This document shows positions 33,518-44,400 of a stretch of DNA of 64,000 nucleotides, piece by piece; position 1 is the first letter of the stretch, and every line of letters starts with the position of its first letter. Source of the stretch: Coix lacryma-jobi var. lacryma-jobi (lineage: Eukaryota; Streptophyta; Magnoliopsida; Poales; Poaceae); the NCBI GenBank assembly GCA_009763385.1, contig CM019825.1, positions 19,769,499 to 19,833,498 on the forward strand. Direction: 5' to 3'. The position numbers were made by a program, and so were the translations under genes. The notes below the pieces were generated by a model, which was given only the letters and a program-made list of their open reading frames with translations, was not told the DNA's origin and did not search any database.

Positions 33518-33548
33518 TGTATTTGGCTTTTGAGCTCCACAACCACAA
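33518..33548 (+). repeat. Duplicated copy of the CK2 beta C-terminal coding end in the 3' UTR
   Basis: 33481-33511, the end of the coding region with stop, is echoed 37 bp later: TGTCTTTGGCTTCAAGCTCC versus TGTATTTGGCTTTTGAGCTC, then CACAA in both. The second copy lies after the stop codon. Confidence 0.7.
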
Positions 33549-34158
33549 GATGTGGCACACTGGGGGGAAAACGGGAGTTTTGCAAGGTCAAAGTCCTTGA
33601 AGACTACATATAAGAGCGCCATGGCCAGATCAGTGAATCGGTAAATTATATCATGCTGCAGAGCGCTTGTACCTTAGCTGGCTGGCACGCCTATCCAATA
33701 TTTGAATGTAGCTCTAAGGATATCAATGTTGTTGTAACCTAACTACAATTGTTCTTTGATTATTAAACCAGGATCCCCTATAATGTAGAATATGGGCATT
33801 ATTTATGGCTTTGCAGAAAATCGTTATGCTGCCCTAGCAACCCTTCACCTATTTGGTTCTCTTGAATTTGATAGTTGACAATTCTATTTTGAATTGTGAT
33901 TTGTGATTGGTGCAATTGCCATATTTTTAGAGCTGCTACTATCAATACATTTAATAGTATATATACTCATGGTGGATTTTAGAGGTGCTGAGTATTTTCT
34001 ATTTCGCGGTGGATTTTATGAAACTAATTTGGTACTTTAGATGTTAGTGCATTTTCTTAATAAAATTTATCAAAAAGTTTGAAAAATTATGGGATAAAAT
34101 ACGGTATGTTTTTTTGTTGCCATCGTTATGGTTAAATTTAATGAAAGTGTCAACCATA
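33549..34158. other. CK2 beta 3' UTR and AT-rich intergenic DNA
   Basis: The gene's 3' UTR probably ends before 33800. Nothing else recognised. Confidence 0.4.
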
Positions 34159-34161
34159 TAA

Positions 34162-34507
34162 GAGCAACTCTAACGGTTTTGCAAATGAGTTTGACATTCT
34201 TATTTTTGCAAAAATGTCTAAAAATCTTCTATCCAACGGTTTGACAAATGAGCTTAGCATTTTCAGCAACTTGGCAAACACCGGGTGATATTTGACATAT
34301 ATGTCCAAACTGCAGTTCGCTTGTCAATCGCTCTTGCGTGCTACTTCCGCGGGATATTTCCCTCTCGTGCGCACAATTTTTTAGTTTTGCCAAGTCTAAA
34401 TACAAAACCGTTGGAGATTCACTCTTTTTACCTTTGCGATATTAATTTGAGAGTTCGCAAATATCATATTTTGCCAAATAAAAAATACAAAACCGTTGAA
34501 GTTGCTC
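34162..34507. mobile_element. Tourist-like MITE (TSD TAA)
   Basis: 346 bp flanked by TAA (34159-34161 and 34508-34510). Left GAGCAACTCTAACGGTTTTG and right (reversed) GAGCAACTTCAACGGTTTTG are inverted. Related words AAAACCGTTGGAG recur inside. The 3-bp TAA duplication fits PIF/Harbinger. Confidence 0.82.
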
Positions 34508-34510
34508 TAA

Positions 34511-36598
34511 CAAATGAGCTGAAAGTTTCTCCATGGATGCAGTTTGACAGCAAACAACTCCCTCTGTTCCGCCATTCTAAAAAAATCTTGGGGAGTTGGG
34601 TCTGTTCAGCTCTTCAACAAGTTGATTTTGTTGATTTATACAGCTGATTCTTTGTGAGAAGAAAACATCATTCCACGACTGCGACTGATTTATAAGGATT
34701 AAAATCAGTAGAGTAGCTCAAACGGACAGAACCTAAGCTTTTTAAGTTTAACTAAATTTATATAATAAGATAATAACATTTATGATATCAATTAAATATC
34801 GTTAAATTCTTTATTTATTATATTTTTATAGTATAGCTATTTGTTGTCATAAATTTATGTGTTTCTCTTTATAATTTTGGTCAAACTTGAAGTGATTTGG
34901 CTCTTTAAGATTCTTAAAATAACTTATAACTTGAAATGGAGAAAGTAGTTTATCGAGAATTTCATATAACCTTCTAGTCCAGATTGATCTCTATCCTTTT
35001 CAAATTATGAGACATTTTGCTTTTCCTAAATATATTGTTTTAACTATGTATTTAGATATAATGTATATCTAAGTATATAACAAAAGCTATATATTAAAAA
35101 AACCACAATCTTATATTTTAGAATAAAAGTAGTAACCATCTGACAGAGCCGTGTATCCAAAAAAAAACATCTTATAATTTGAAATGAAAGAAATATATGT
35201 TAGAAGTAAATGTAAATGAATAAGCGATTGAAAGAACTGTTTATTTCAATGATCTCTTAGATACATATACAATGTGACAGGGTATGCCAAAGGATACAAG
35301 TATACATAAGTTTGAATAATATTGGACTCTTTAATTTTAACTTCTGCATCTTCAATTTAATTTTACATGCTCGTCACATTAGATGGCATGCCAAGCGCGA
35401 AGAACGCTTGCTAATCCAGTATTCTCATAGTAGATAGATCAGACTTGCTTATTGTTTCAGTTTCTAATATGTATTCTCAGATTAGATAGATCATGCTTTC
35501 TTATTGGCTGCTTATTGATCTACATTGGCACATGTGTCCTTGCTGAGCTAGACATCCCTTCAACAGAGGTAGTCAGATTCTAGACTTTTCATTGACTATC
35601 TGAGTAGTGTGGTTTCTCTGTGATCAAGATTTCTGTGTGTGGCCTCTTTCATGAAGATGTTTTGATGGTTTAAGTTAATAAAGTAATTTATATCATATTT
35701 CTATCATGTTGTGAGTGAATAGAGCATAATTTTAATCTTTCAACGACAATCAATTCTCTAGATTGAATCATGATTGTAGTTTTTGTTACGAATGTAATGT
35801 TTCTTCATATTTTTTGCACTCATTTGATATGTGTATTCCTAGAACAAGTCTGTGCTTATCGTGCCTGAATGAACTTATTGCCTAGGGTTGAATGTTTGTG
35901 ATATTTGAAAATCGATGTACAAAAGATAATTTATAAATTATTGTCCTAAAATGAACATTACAAGTTGATTAGATCTTTCAGATTTATCCATGATATAATC
36001 CACTTCAGTAATAATGCACACTAAAATTCTCTACAGCGTTGTGCATCATAGAGTCTAATTAGGTGTCTGCCTGATTACCTTGACCACAATGGCATTTGGG
36101 CTCAACTTTCCTATGGGGAATATTGCAGGTCACCAAAAAAAAGTATGCTAATAGGCTTGTAAAAAAATCTTTCTTGCTTCACATAGAAATCAGGTATTGT
36201 ACTGTTGGTGAAATTGGAGTATTGAATTTTTGTTTCTTGCCTTTTGTCATTATGATGATATAACATTTATGCACATAACTTTCACAGTTTGGCACCTACT
36301 TTTTTTCTCTGGAATAGCATTGACAAAAATTTAAAATGGCCCAGTTATTGGTAGCTTTAAAACCTAAAATATCCACAGAATAAATTATTAATTACTTTAG
36401 GCACAGAACACAAGTTGCTTGAGGAAAATCATCCGCTATATATAAATAATTAAGTTCACTTATGACTTTGAGGTTAATTCATGCTTTTACAGCTAAGTTG
36501 TATTACTCCACGATGAATGCAAGAACATGAGACTTCGATTTTGCATTCATTATTTAATTGTCTTAGGTTATTTTTATAGTAAAAACAATATTTGAGGG
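34511..36598. other. AT-rich intergenic DNA with decayed repeats
   Basis: 34640-34735 is a copy of the fragment at 21711-21810. 34990-35210 contains degenerate Stowaway-like ends. No domain-bearing ORF from 35220 to 36598. Confidence 0.45.
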
Positions 36599-37083
36599 TG
36601 AAAGCCCTAGTTTGGTTTTGGATAATTGATGAAACCTACTTAGACTAACCCTATGCTTAAGTGTGTATGAGATAGGTTGGTCCAACACCAAGTGATGGAG
36701 CTAGATGGATGGTGATGTCCACATGATGGTGATCAAAGGCTCCAATGCTTGGAAAAGAAGAAATAGAAACAAAATGGGCTAGAGGCAAAGGTATATGTGT
36801 AGGGCATTTTGTTTTGGTGATCAAGACACTATAAAGAGTGTTATCACTTTTAGGATTGATAGTCGTACTATTAAGAGGAGCGAAACTCGTTTGTGAAATG
36901 CGGTTATCAAAGTGCCACTACATGATCTTACTTTGCATATGCATTTAGAATCCAGTGTGTGCTAACATCCCTTTTAAAAGTGCTTGATAAATGCTAACTC
37001 ACGTACACAAGTAGTGGAAACCTGGTGGAGTTAACACATTTGCACAAGGGATGATGTGGAGATTGATTTCGTGCTCTCTAAGG

Positions 37084-37600
37084 AGCATCAGACGCTGGGG
37101 GTAGCATCCGATGGCAAACCCTAGCTGAGCTGAGCTGACTAAGGAGCATCGAACGCTGGCAACGGACGCTAAGAAATCACTGTTGCAGAGTCCGATGTCG
37201 ATGACGTGTCCTAGGGTTGTTCTCAGGGGAGCATCGGACGCTAGGCAGCGTCCGATGCGGCTTCATCGGACGCGTCCGATGCGGCTTCATCGGACGCGTC
37301 CGATATCCGCAGGAGCTCTCTGGATGCTCTCTACATAGACATCGGACGCTTGCTCTGGTGCGTCCGATGTGGCACTGTGTGAGCATCCGATGTGGGCGCA
37401 ACTAGCCATTGTGGTTTCTGAGACAGGTCATCGAACGCCGGACTGGTGCGTCCAATGCAATGTCTGATGCAATATTAATGGTGCGCGATGGAATCTAGTC
37501 GTTGGGATCCGACAGCTATGGTTGAATCTGAGGGGACGCGTGGCAGCTATCTGGGCGGCGTGCGTCTGATGAGCCTCATCGGCGCGTCCGATGGCCCTGC
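37084..37600. repeat. Palindromic array of CATCGGACGC / GCGTCCGATG in the solo LTR
   Basis: More than a dozen exact or near copies in both orientations. Where they abut they form the perfect 18-bp palindrome CATCGGACGCGTCCGATG (37266-37283, with a near-perfect partner at 37290). The array ends about 50 bp before the TATA box. Confidence 0.88.
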
Positions 37601-37647
37601 AGAAAATGATTGTTTTGGGGCTTCGGCTCTCTCTTGTGAGGGGGTTC

Positions 37648-37655
37648 TATATAAG
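37648..37655 (+). promoter_or_regulatory. TATA box of the solo LTR
   Basis: TATATAAG lies directly downstream of the palindromic array in the LTR sense orientation, the expected U3/R promoter position. Confidence 0.6.
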
Positions 37656-38522
37656 GCGTGTGGTCGGCTTGGGCTCACTCTCTTGGACATTTTGATTGCC
37701 TAAACTCTACTGTGAGCCTAGCCATTCTTCTCTCACTCCATTTGATTGATTGTTCATCGTATTGAGAGAGATTGGGAGAACCAAGTGCATTTCTTGAGTG
37801 TGTTCATCTAGAGGCACTTGGTGTTCGTGTTTCGCTGCAGATTTCTCTTGTTACTCTTGGTGTTTGTCGACACCTAGACTTCTTGGAGCAGCGAGGATCG
37901 TTGAGCGGAAGTTGGTGCGGCTCCGATCAGTGTATTGTGAGGGGTTTCTTGTACCTTCCCCGCGGGAGATCGCGAAAGATAACTCTAGTGGATTGCTCAT
38001 AGCTTGTGGATCCTCATCTTGTGGTGTGGTTGTGCGGCACCCTATTGAGGGTTTGACGTGTGATGCCAATTAGCTCGTGAATCTCTAAGTGGGTGAATCG
38101 CTACAACGAGGACGTAGCTTGTCGACAGGCAAGTGAACTTCGGGTGAAAAATCTTGTGTCATATTGTTCCCGAGGATTTCATTGGATATCTATTGCATTG
38201 ATCACTTGCTGGCTCGGTATACTTTTCTCATCTTTTGTATTTACTTTGACTCACTATTGCTAGTGGTAGTTGTATCTATTTGTTGTTAGTCTATTTGCTT
38301 ATGTGCGAAGCATAGTAGCTCACATAGTTGTAATCTAGCAACTTAGCTTTTGTGTGACATTAGAGATCATAATCAACTAGAATTGCGATTAGGTGGCTTG
38401 CATTTGATTTAGAGCTAGTACAACTTTCGTTTCACCATTTAGTTTACTAACACAGTTATTAAGTGTTGTTGTAGAATTTTTATTAGGCTATTCACCCCCC
38501 TCTAGCCATTTAGGACCTTTCA

Positions 38523-39881
38523 GGGGAGGAGTATTGGTAGCATATGAGTGTATACAGGTGATCTGCCTCCGTCTCGTCTTCTAATGGTGCAGAAGCACTT
38601 CTCCACCACCAGTCATGTGGTGTGTCCTTTGGCTTTGATGCCAAAGCTGTCAGCGGAGCGACACCAAATATTTGAGCTGAATATTAGTAGCCGGTGAGTT
38701 TTATGTCATCATTCAACGTAAGGAAACTTATGACTTCAATAGAAGTGTTGAAGAAGAAACTAGAAAGTAATATCACAATATATAGGTAGGCGATTTTTTG
38801 TGCAAACATATTTTAACATATTCTAGAAATATCTTACATAGACATTTACCAAATGAATCTCTTTAATTATTGCATGATGGGTTCTCCAGGATCTGCTTCG
38901 AAAACAACTAGGATACGACTATTATATATTTATTAAAAACAAATGTGGAACCGTCTTCAACAGTATTTTCTGTCCTTGAAAATAACAGTGAACAGCATGT
39001 TATCAAGAAAAAAACAATGACACCAACAAAGATAACAACAATAGTAACCAAAAAAGAACAACTGATTCCACCTTTAACGATTTCTCTTTTCTATGTACCA
39101 TGGCGGTGGAATGGAAACACAAAATCCATCTAATAGGTAATTCAATTATAAGTGGTGTTGCTTTTGTTGTATTTAAGGTGGTGTTTTCATAGCAAAAATC
39201 TAGGATCATTTGTTGTTGATGGAAGTTGATCGCAATAAATCCAAGTAGCAATATTGCCTACTTCATAAGCTTGATCTAGAGAAAATAAATTTAGAGTATC
39301 AAAATAACAAATCTAATTGAGACTGAAAGGTCTAATATTCACGCTTGACAAGTAGACCTGAGCATATGAGATATGATATGCCTAAACCGTTAGGAATTGA
39401 TGTACTCCCTCCATATCTCTTTTAGAGATCGTTTTGGACAGCGACACGGTCTCCAAAGCATGATTTTGACCACTTATTTCTTTAAAAATATTTGTTATAA
39501 AGTGGTATATATATACTTTTATGAAAGTACTTTTCAAGATAAATTTATTTATATGATTTTTACATTTCTAAACTCAATAATTTAAAAGTTATTCATGATT
39601 TATATTCCCAATGTTTGACCGAAAACTTTTCCAAAACGAACTCTAAAAGAGATACAGAGGGAGTATTTGCTTAATTGTTAAATACTAAAAATAAATGTTA
39701 ATTAAATTTTTTAGCCTCTCAAATTTCCTTGCTGAAGTTTGTCCTTAATTAGGTTTACTTGTCTTTCAGATAAAATGTCTTTTATGATAAACAATAATCT
39801 AATAAATGTGTGTATAAATTCTTGTATCCTAAATAAAGTTTTATGATATATGTGTGTGCCGCACGTGCATGTTCACTAGTA
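38523..39881. other. Intergenic DNA with one MITE
   Basis: Apart from the MITE at 39403-39665, no gene or known repeat was recognised. Confidence 0.4.
39403..39665. mobile_element. Stowaway-like MITE
   Basis: 263 bp bounded by TA. Left CTCCCTCCATATCTCTTTTA and right (reversed) CTCCCTCTGTATCTCTTTTA are inverted and continue through GAGATCGTTTTGGA. Confidence 0.9.
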
Positions 39882-40084
39882 GGACTAAACACGGTTACCA
39901 ATATACCGATAAAATTAACAAAATACTCCTATAAAAATACAATCATTACGCTTTGAAAAACGAAAAGGTCCAAAAAAAACAAATAGAGTTCTCTTATCTT
40001 GAACCTAGAATTGCATTTATTCTAGACAAATTTTGAACTCTAAAATTACATAATATAATTATAGGACTAAACACGGTTACCAAT
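39882..40084. repeat. Two partial copies of a multicopy repeat interrupted by the Gypsy insertion
   Basis: AGGACTAAACACGGTTACCA occurs at 39882 and again at 40064, where it is cut by the start of the Gypsy LTR. Between them GAATTGCATTTATTCTAGAC is a Stowaway-type end. A related copy lies at 16393-16485. Confidence 0.65.
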
Positions 40085-40123
40085 TGTCGGTGGTACAAAA
40101 AAGGGTACTCCCAATCAACGCAA

Positions 40124-40440
40124 ACACCCGAACACTCTTTCTCCGCCTCGCCCGAGCCCTCCGAGCAAGGCCTCGGGCGAGCACGATCTATCTCCGTCTC
40201 GCCCGAGCCCTCCCAGCCAGGCCTCGGGCGAACACTCTTTCTCCGTCTCGCCCGAGCCCTCCCAGCCAGGCCTCGGGCGAACACTCTTTCTCCGTCTCGT
40301 CCGAGCCCTCCCAGCCAGGCCTCGGGCGAACGCTCTTTCTCCGCCTCGCCCGAGCCCTCCGAGCAAGGCCTCGGGCGAGCACGATCGCTCTCCGTCTCGC
40401 CCAAGCCCTCCAGGCCTCGGGCGAACGCGCCCCCACACCT
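40124..40440. repeat. 49-bp tandem array in the Gypsy LTR
   Basis: About six units containing CTCGCCCGAGCCCTC, CAGGCCTCGGGCGA and ACTCTTTCTCCG. The array is repeated in the right LTR from 63757, and similar units sit at 63330-63480. Confidence 0.88.
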
Positions 40441-40637
40441 CGAGCCTTAACGCACGGACCTCGAGCTGTACAGACAGCCGTACCAGCCCATACCACGCAT
40501 TTAATGCCTTCACCTACTCCGGTCATGTCCACTAGTGCACAGCGTGTACCACAGTAACTCGGTGTAAAGGTCAAGTCTCGTTTTCACCACAAGCATGGGC
40601 AAAAGGGTACCAGTACAGCACTGTTCGGCCAAGCCAG

Positions 40638-40852
40638 GCACTGTAACCCCTCGAGGCCGGCTACGCGCTCCTCGAGCCCTGCACTGTAACCCCTCGAGGC
40701 CGGCTACGCGCTCCTCGAACCCTGCACTGTAACCCCTCGAGGCCGGCTACGCGCTCCTCGAGCCCTGCACTATAACACCTCGAGGCCGGCTCCGCGCCCC
40801 TCGAGCCCCCGTGGCACCACCTCGAAGCCGGCTCCGCGCCCTTCGAGCCCTA
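40638..40852. repeat. 43-bp tandem array in the Gypsy LTR
   Basis: Five units starting at 40638, 40681, 40724, 40767 and about 40810. Each has GCACTGTAACCCCTCGAGGC then GGCTACGCGCTCCTCGAGCC, with increasing divergence to the right. Confidence 0.85.
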
Positions 40853-41127
40853 ACTACTTTCGTGCTATTGGAGGACAGGTACCCCAAGACCCGGAGGGAC
40901 CTCACCGCGTACTGTACATTCCGGGATGGGTGCTGTACGGCTCCCGCCTTGTCGCGCCACCACGTCCGCGCCCAGGATGGAAGCCACGACCCAAGGACGC
41001 CTCAACAGCGACGATCACATCGGCTCCAGTGGCCCCGACAAGACAGGGTTCCTACCCTTCTCCGTATGGGGCACCATACGCCCCAACACCTGTAATACCT
41101 TTTTATAACCCTGGCCTCCCCTTGCTC

Positions 41128-41135
41128 TATAAAAG
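41128..41135 (+). promoter_or_regulatory. TATA box of the Gypsy 5' LTR
   Basis: TATAAAAG lies about 280 bp before the LTR end, in the usual position for the U3/R boundary. Confidence 0.7.
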
Positions 41136-41410
41136 GGGATGCTAGGGCCCTCATTCAGGAGGACGGACACAACACACGAGTCCACACACAGGCACGAGTC
41201 CGGACTCCGATCCACGCTCACTGAGCTTGTATTCTCCCCTGTACAAGCACTTAGGTGCAAGTAATACAAGAACACCCCCCGCTGGACGTAGGGCCTTCTT
41301 TGCCCGAACCAGGATAAATCCTTGTGTCCTCTTGCATCACCATCCAGGAAGAGAAGCACGCGATCATATCACTCGTTGGTGTGATACCCCCGGGTACGAA
41401 ACACCGACAG

Positions 41411-41430
41411 TTGGCGCGCCAGGTAGGGGA
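41411..41430 (+). promoter_or_regulatory. Gypsy primer-binding site
   Basis: TTGGCGCGCCAGGTAGGGGA follows the LTR end by one base. It has the form of a PBS, but I did not assign the tRNA. Confidence 0.65.
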
Positions 41431-44400
41431 CTTCGCGTGTCCGAGCCGATTTCTCGTTGATTCCTGGATGGCTTCATCCCCTCTTCCGTTCTCGGCTGGT
41501 GCCGTCGTCTGGTTCGGGAGCCTCGAGTTCCTGGCCACAGGCAACGGCAACGAGCTGACTCTGCTCTCCACGAAGGGCCTGAGCGGAGTGCGTGTCACGC
41601 CACCCCGCGCGGGGGGCGTGACGCGTCGCCCGCACCACCACACGTCGCCACATCGCGAGCGGCGCCGTCGTCACCATCGTCGCCGGGCGCAGGCGGTGCC
41701 CGCGGCAAACACCTACGTCCCCGTGGCCGGTGCAGGGTCCCCAAGGGGAAACCAGCCCGGCGCGCGGCCGGAGACCTCCAGGGCGCACCCGCGCCCGCCT
41801 AGCGACTTCGCATTCATCATGCGTACGGACCAGGAACCAGGCCAGAGGCCTCCGAGCCGTGCGCCGTCGACGCCGCTCAGCCTCCTCCCGCACGGGTCGC
41901 GCCGCGCTCGACGCCAGCGGTTCCCGGTCGGCCTCGACAACTCTGCGGCTGTATACGCCCACCGCCTCGACGAGCGCCATCAGGACCAGACGGCGGCGGA
42001 CCGGGAGCAGCGTTCGGGCGCGCTGCTGCAGGCCATGGCCAGCCTGGAAATCGTCCACCCCGCGTGCGTCGACCGCGACTTCTTGCGACCCTTCGAGCCA
42101 CCTCGGCGAGCCACCGTCGGAGAATGGTACCGCGAGCTGCGGTCCCAGCATCGGCCAAGGCGGCGTGCCGTCAACAGCTCCGACTCCGACGAATACGACT
42201 ACCACGACCCCGACCTCTGGGATCCCACCAGGGAGTGCTTCCAACTCGAGGGAGTCGTATGCGATACCGAGGACGAAGGCGACGACGACAGGCCGGCCCT
42301 CGACCTAGAGGGACCTAGCGACGTGGCCGCGGCAGGCGGATCACGCGTTCAGGGGAGGGATGAACCTCCAGCGCCGGCTGTACCGCCTAAGCACGACGAT
42401 GGCCGGGCGGCGCAACTCGCCCAAGTGCAAGAGGCAATCACCAAAGCCGAGGAGGAACGGCGACACCTGCTGCAGCTCCGGCAAACCCTGATGCAGGAAC
42501 CACCCCAGCCCCGAGGAGCCGGAGCTCGAGGCCGGGCTCGAGAGGTCCACCGGCGGATCCTCGAAGACGGGGCACCAGCACGTCCCGAGGTATGTTTCCC
42601 GCGAGCTGGGCAGAACGTGGTGGCCACGGCTATGATGCTCCGTGACCTGCCCGCCGTCTCCAACCCCGATGCCAGGCGCATGCTCGAAGAAATGAAAAAC
42701 CTCCTCGAGACAGCCGCGGTACAGCAGGCCGAGAGCTCGGCGTCACGCCGACGCGGAGCAGCCTCGGGGAGACCGGCGGACACGCCCCACGACGCTCGCG
42801 AGGCATCCGTCCACCAGCCGGACGCCTCTCGAGCTAGGCCAGTCCGCGAACGGATCATCGACAACCGGCCACCTCGAGACCCCAACGACGCCCGCAACGA
42901 CATCAACCGGCGGCGCAAGGACAAGGGGGCCCAAGAGCGTGGCTATAGCGCCCATCGAGGGGGGCGCTACGACAGCGACGAGGACCGGAAGGTCCTCAAG
43001 CCCCCGGGCCCCCGAGTCTTCAGCCGGGCCATCCGCAGCTCGACCCTCCCCGACCGCTTCCGACCGCCGACCAACATCGTGAAGTATGACGGGGAGGTCG
43101 AGCCCAAGCTCTGGCTCTCGGACTTCCGCCTTGGCTGCCAACTGGGCGGAGCGAAGAACGACGACCGCGTGATCATACGTCAACTCCCACTTTACCTCTC
43201 GGACACCGCCCGCCGGTGGCTCGAGGGGCTCCCGCCGGATCGGATCCATGACTGGGCCGACCTAGTCAGGGTCTTCGACGGGAATTTCAAGGGAACCTGC
43301 GTGCGTCCAGGCAACCCCTGGGACCTACGGCGTTGCAGGCAGGCGGCGGACGAGCCCCTCCGCGACTTCGCTCGACTGTTCTCGAAGCAGCGTCTCGAGC
43401 TCCCCCACGTGCCTGACGAGGACGTCATCTCAGCGTTCCTCGCGGGCACGACATGCCAAGAGCTTGTTCATGAGCTAGGACGCTACCGTCCCGGGACGGT
43501 CGAGGACCTGATGGATCGCGTCACCAGCTTTGCTTCGGGCGACGAAGCAGTGGGGGCCTTCTTTGGCCGTTCCACGGACAAAGGCAAGGCGGCGATCGCG
43601 CCGGAGGGCCCCAACAAGGGCAACGACGCCAAGAACGACAACAATGACGGCAACAAAAGGAAGAAAAACAAACGCAAGGGCCAGAAGGCGAAGCGTGGCG
43701 CCGATGACGACGACGACAAAGAGGTGCTCGCGGGCGCCCTCGAGCCTAAGAAGCCCCGAGGCCCCCCTGACGGGGCTGTCTTCGACCAGATGCTCGAGGA
43801 TCCCTGCACCTACCACAGGGGCCCCGTAAACCACAAGTTGAAAGACTGCCGACTGTTGAAGGGCTACTACTCCAAGCTCGGCGATAAGAGGGAAGACGCG
43901 CCAAAGGGAAAGGATACCGATCGACGCGGCGGCAGGAACGCAGATGGCGACTTCCCCCCGGTGCGCGACTGCTACATGATCTACGGGGGGCCGACCGTCG
44001 GGCTCTCAGCTCGAGAAAGAAAGAAGGAGCGCCGGGAAATCTTTTCGCTTGGCCACGACGCCCCCCGGTATCTTGACTGGTCCGATGCGCCAATCACGTT
44101 CGACCGTGACGACCATCCGGACCGTGTCATAAACCCGGGGGCTTACCCCCTCGTCGTCGACCCCATCATAATCGACGTTCGGTTCTCCAAGGTGTTGATG
44201 GATGGGGGCTCGAGCCTCAACATCATATACCTCGAGACCCTCGACCTCCTGGGGATTTCAGAGGGACAGCTTCGACCCAGCGTCGGGGGGTTCCACGGAG
44301 TAGTACCAGGAAAGAAAGCCCACCCCCTTGGGCGCATCGACCTGCCGGTCTGCTTTGGCACGCCGGCAAACTTCCGTCAGGAAACGCTCACCTTCGAGGC

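Larger units (their letters stand above)
36599..38522 (+). mobile_element. Probable solo LTR of a Copia-type retrotransposon
   Basis: It begins TGAAAGCCCTAGTTTGGTTT and ends TTTAGGACCTTTCA, about 1.92 kb. These ends match those of the LTRs of the nested element at 47364-56899, read on the opposite strand: that LTR's sense strand begins TGAAAGGTCCTTGTTTGGTT and ends near CACCCCCCTCTAG. There is no coding capacity. A TATATAAG box is at 37648-37655, and a palindromic array lies just upstream of it. Flanking pentamers (GAGGG and GGGGA) do not match, so a clean TSD is not shown. Confidence 0.62.
40085..41409 (+). repeat. Gypsy 5' LTR with two internal tandem arrays
   Basis: 1,325 bp, TGTCGGTGGTAC...ACACCGACA. 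It contains a 49-bp array at 40124-40440 and a 43-bp array at 40638-40852. A TATAAAAG box lies at 41128-41135. Both differences from the right LTR in the shared 293 bp are T here and C there. Confidence 0.92.

Noticed and set aside
37177..37405. CRISPR-like regular repeats with spacers
   Set aside because: Repeat units are short, palindromic, irregularly spaced and inside an LTR of a plant genome; no cas genes.
40084..40557. 157-codon repetitive Arg/Ala/Leu ORF in the Gypsy LTR
   Set aside because: An open frame created by the 49-bp tandem array; the period is not a multiple of three and other frames are equally open.
41474..42244. Minus-strand 256-codon ORF in Gypsy gag
   Set aside because: Lies opposite the gag frame, with no domain.
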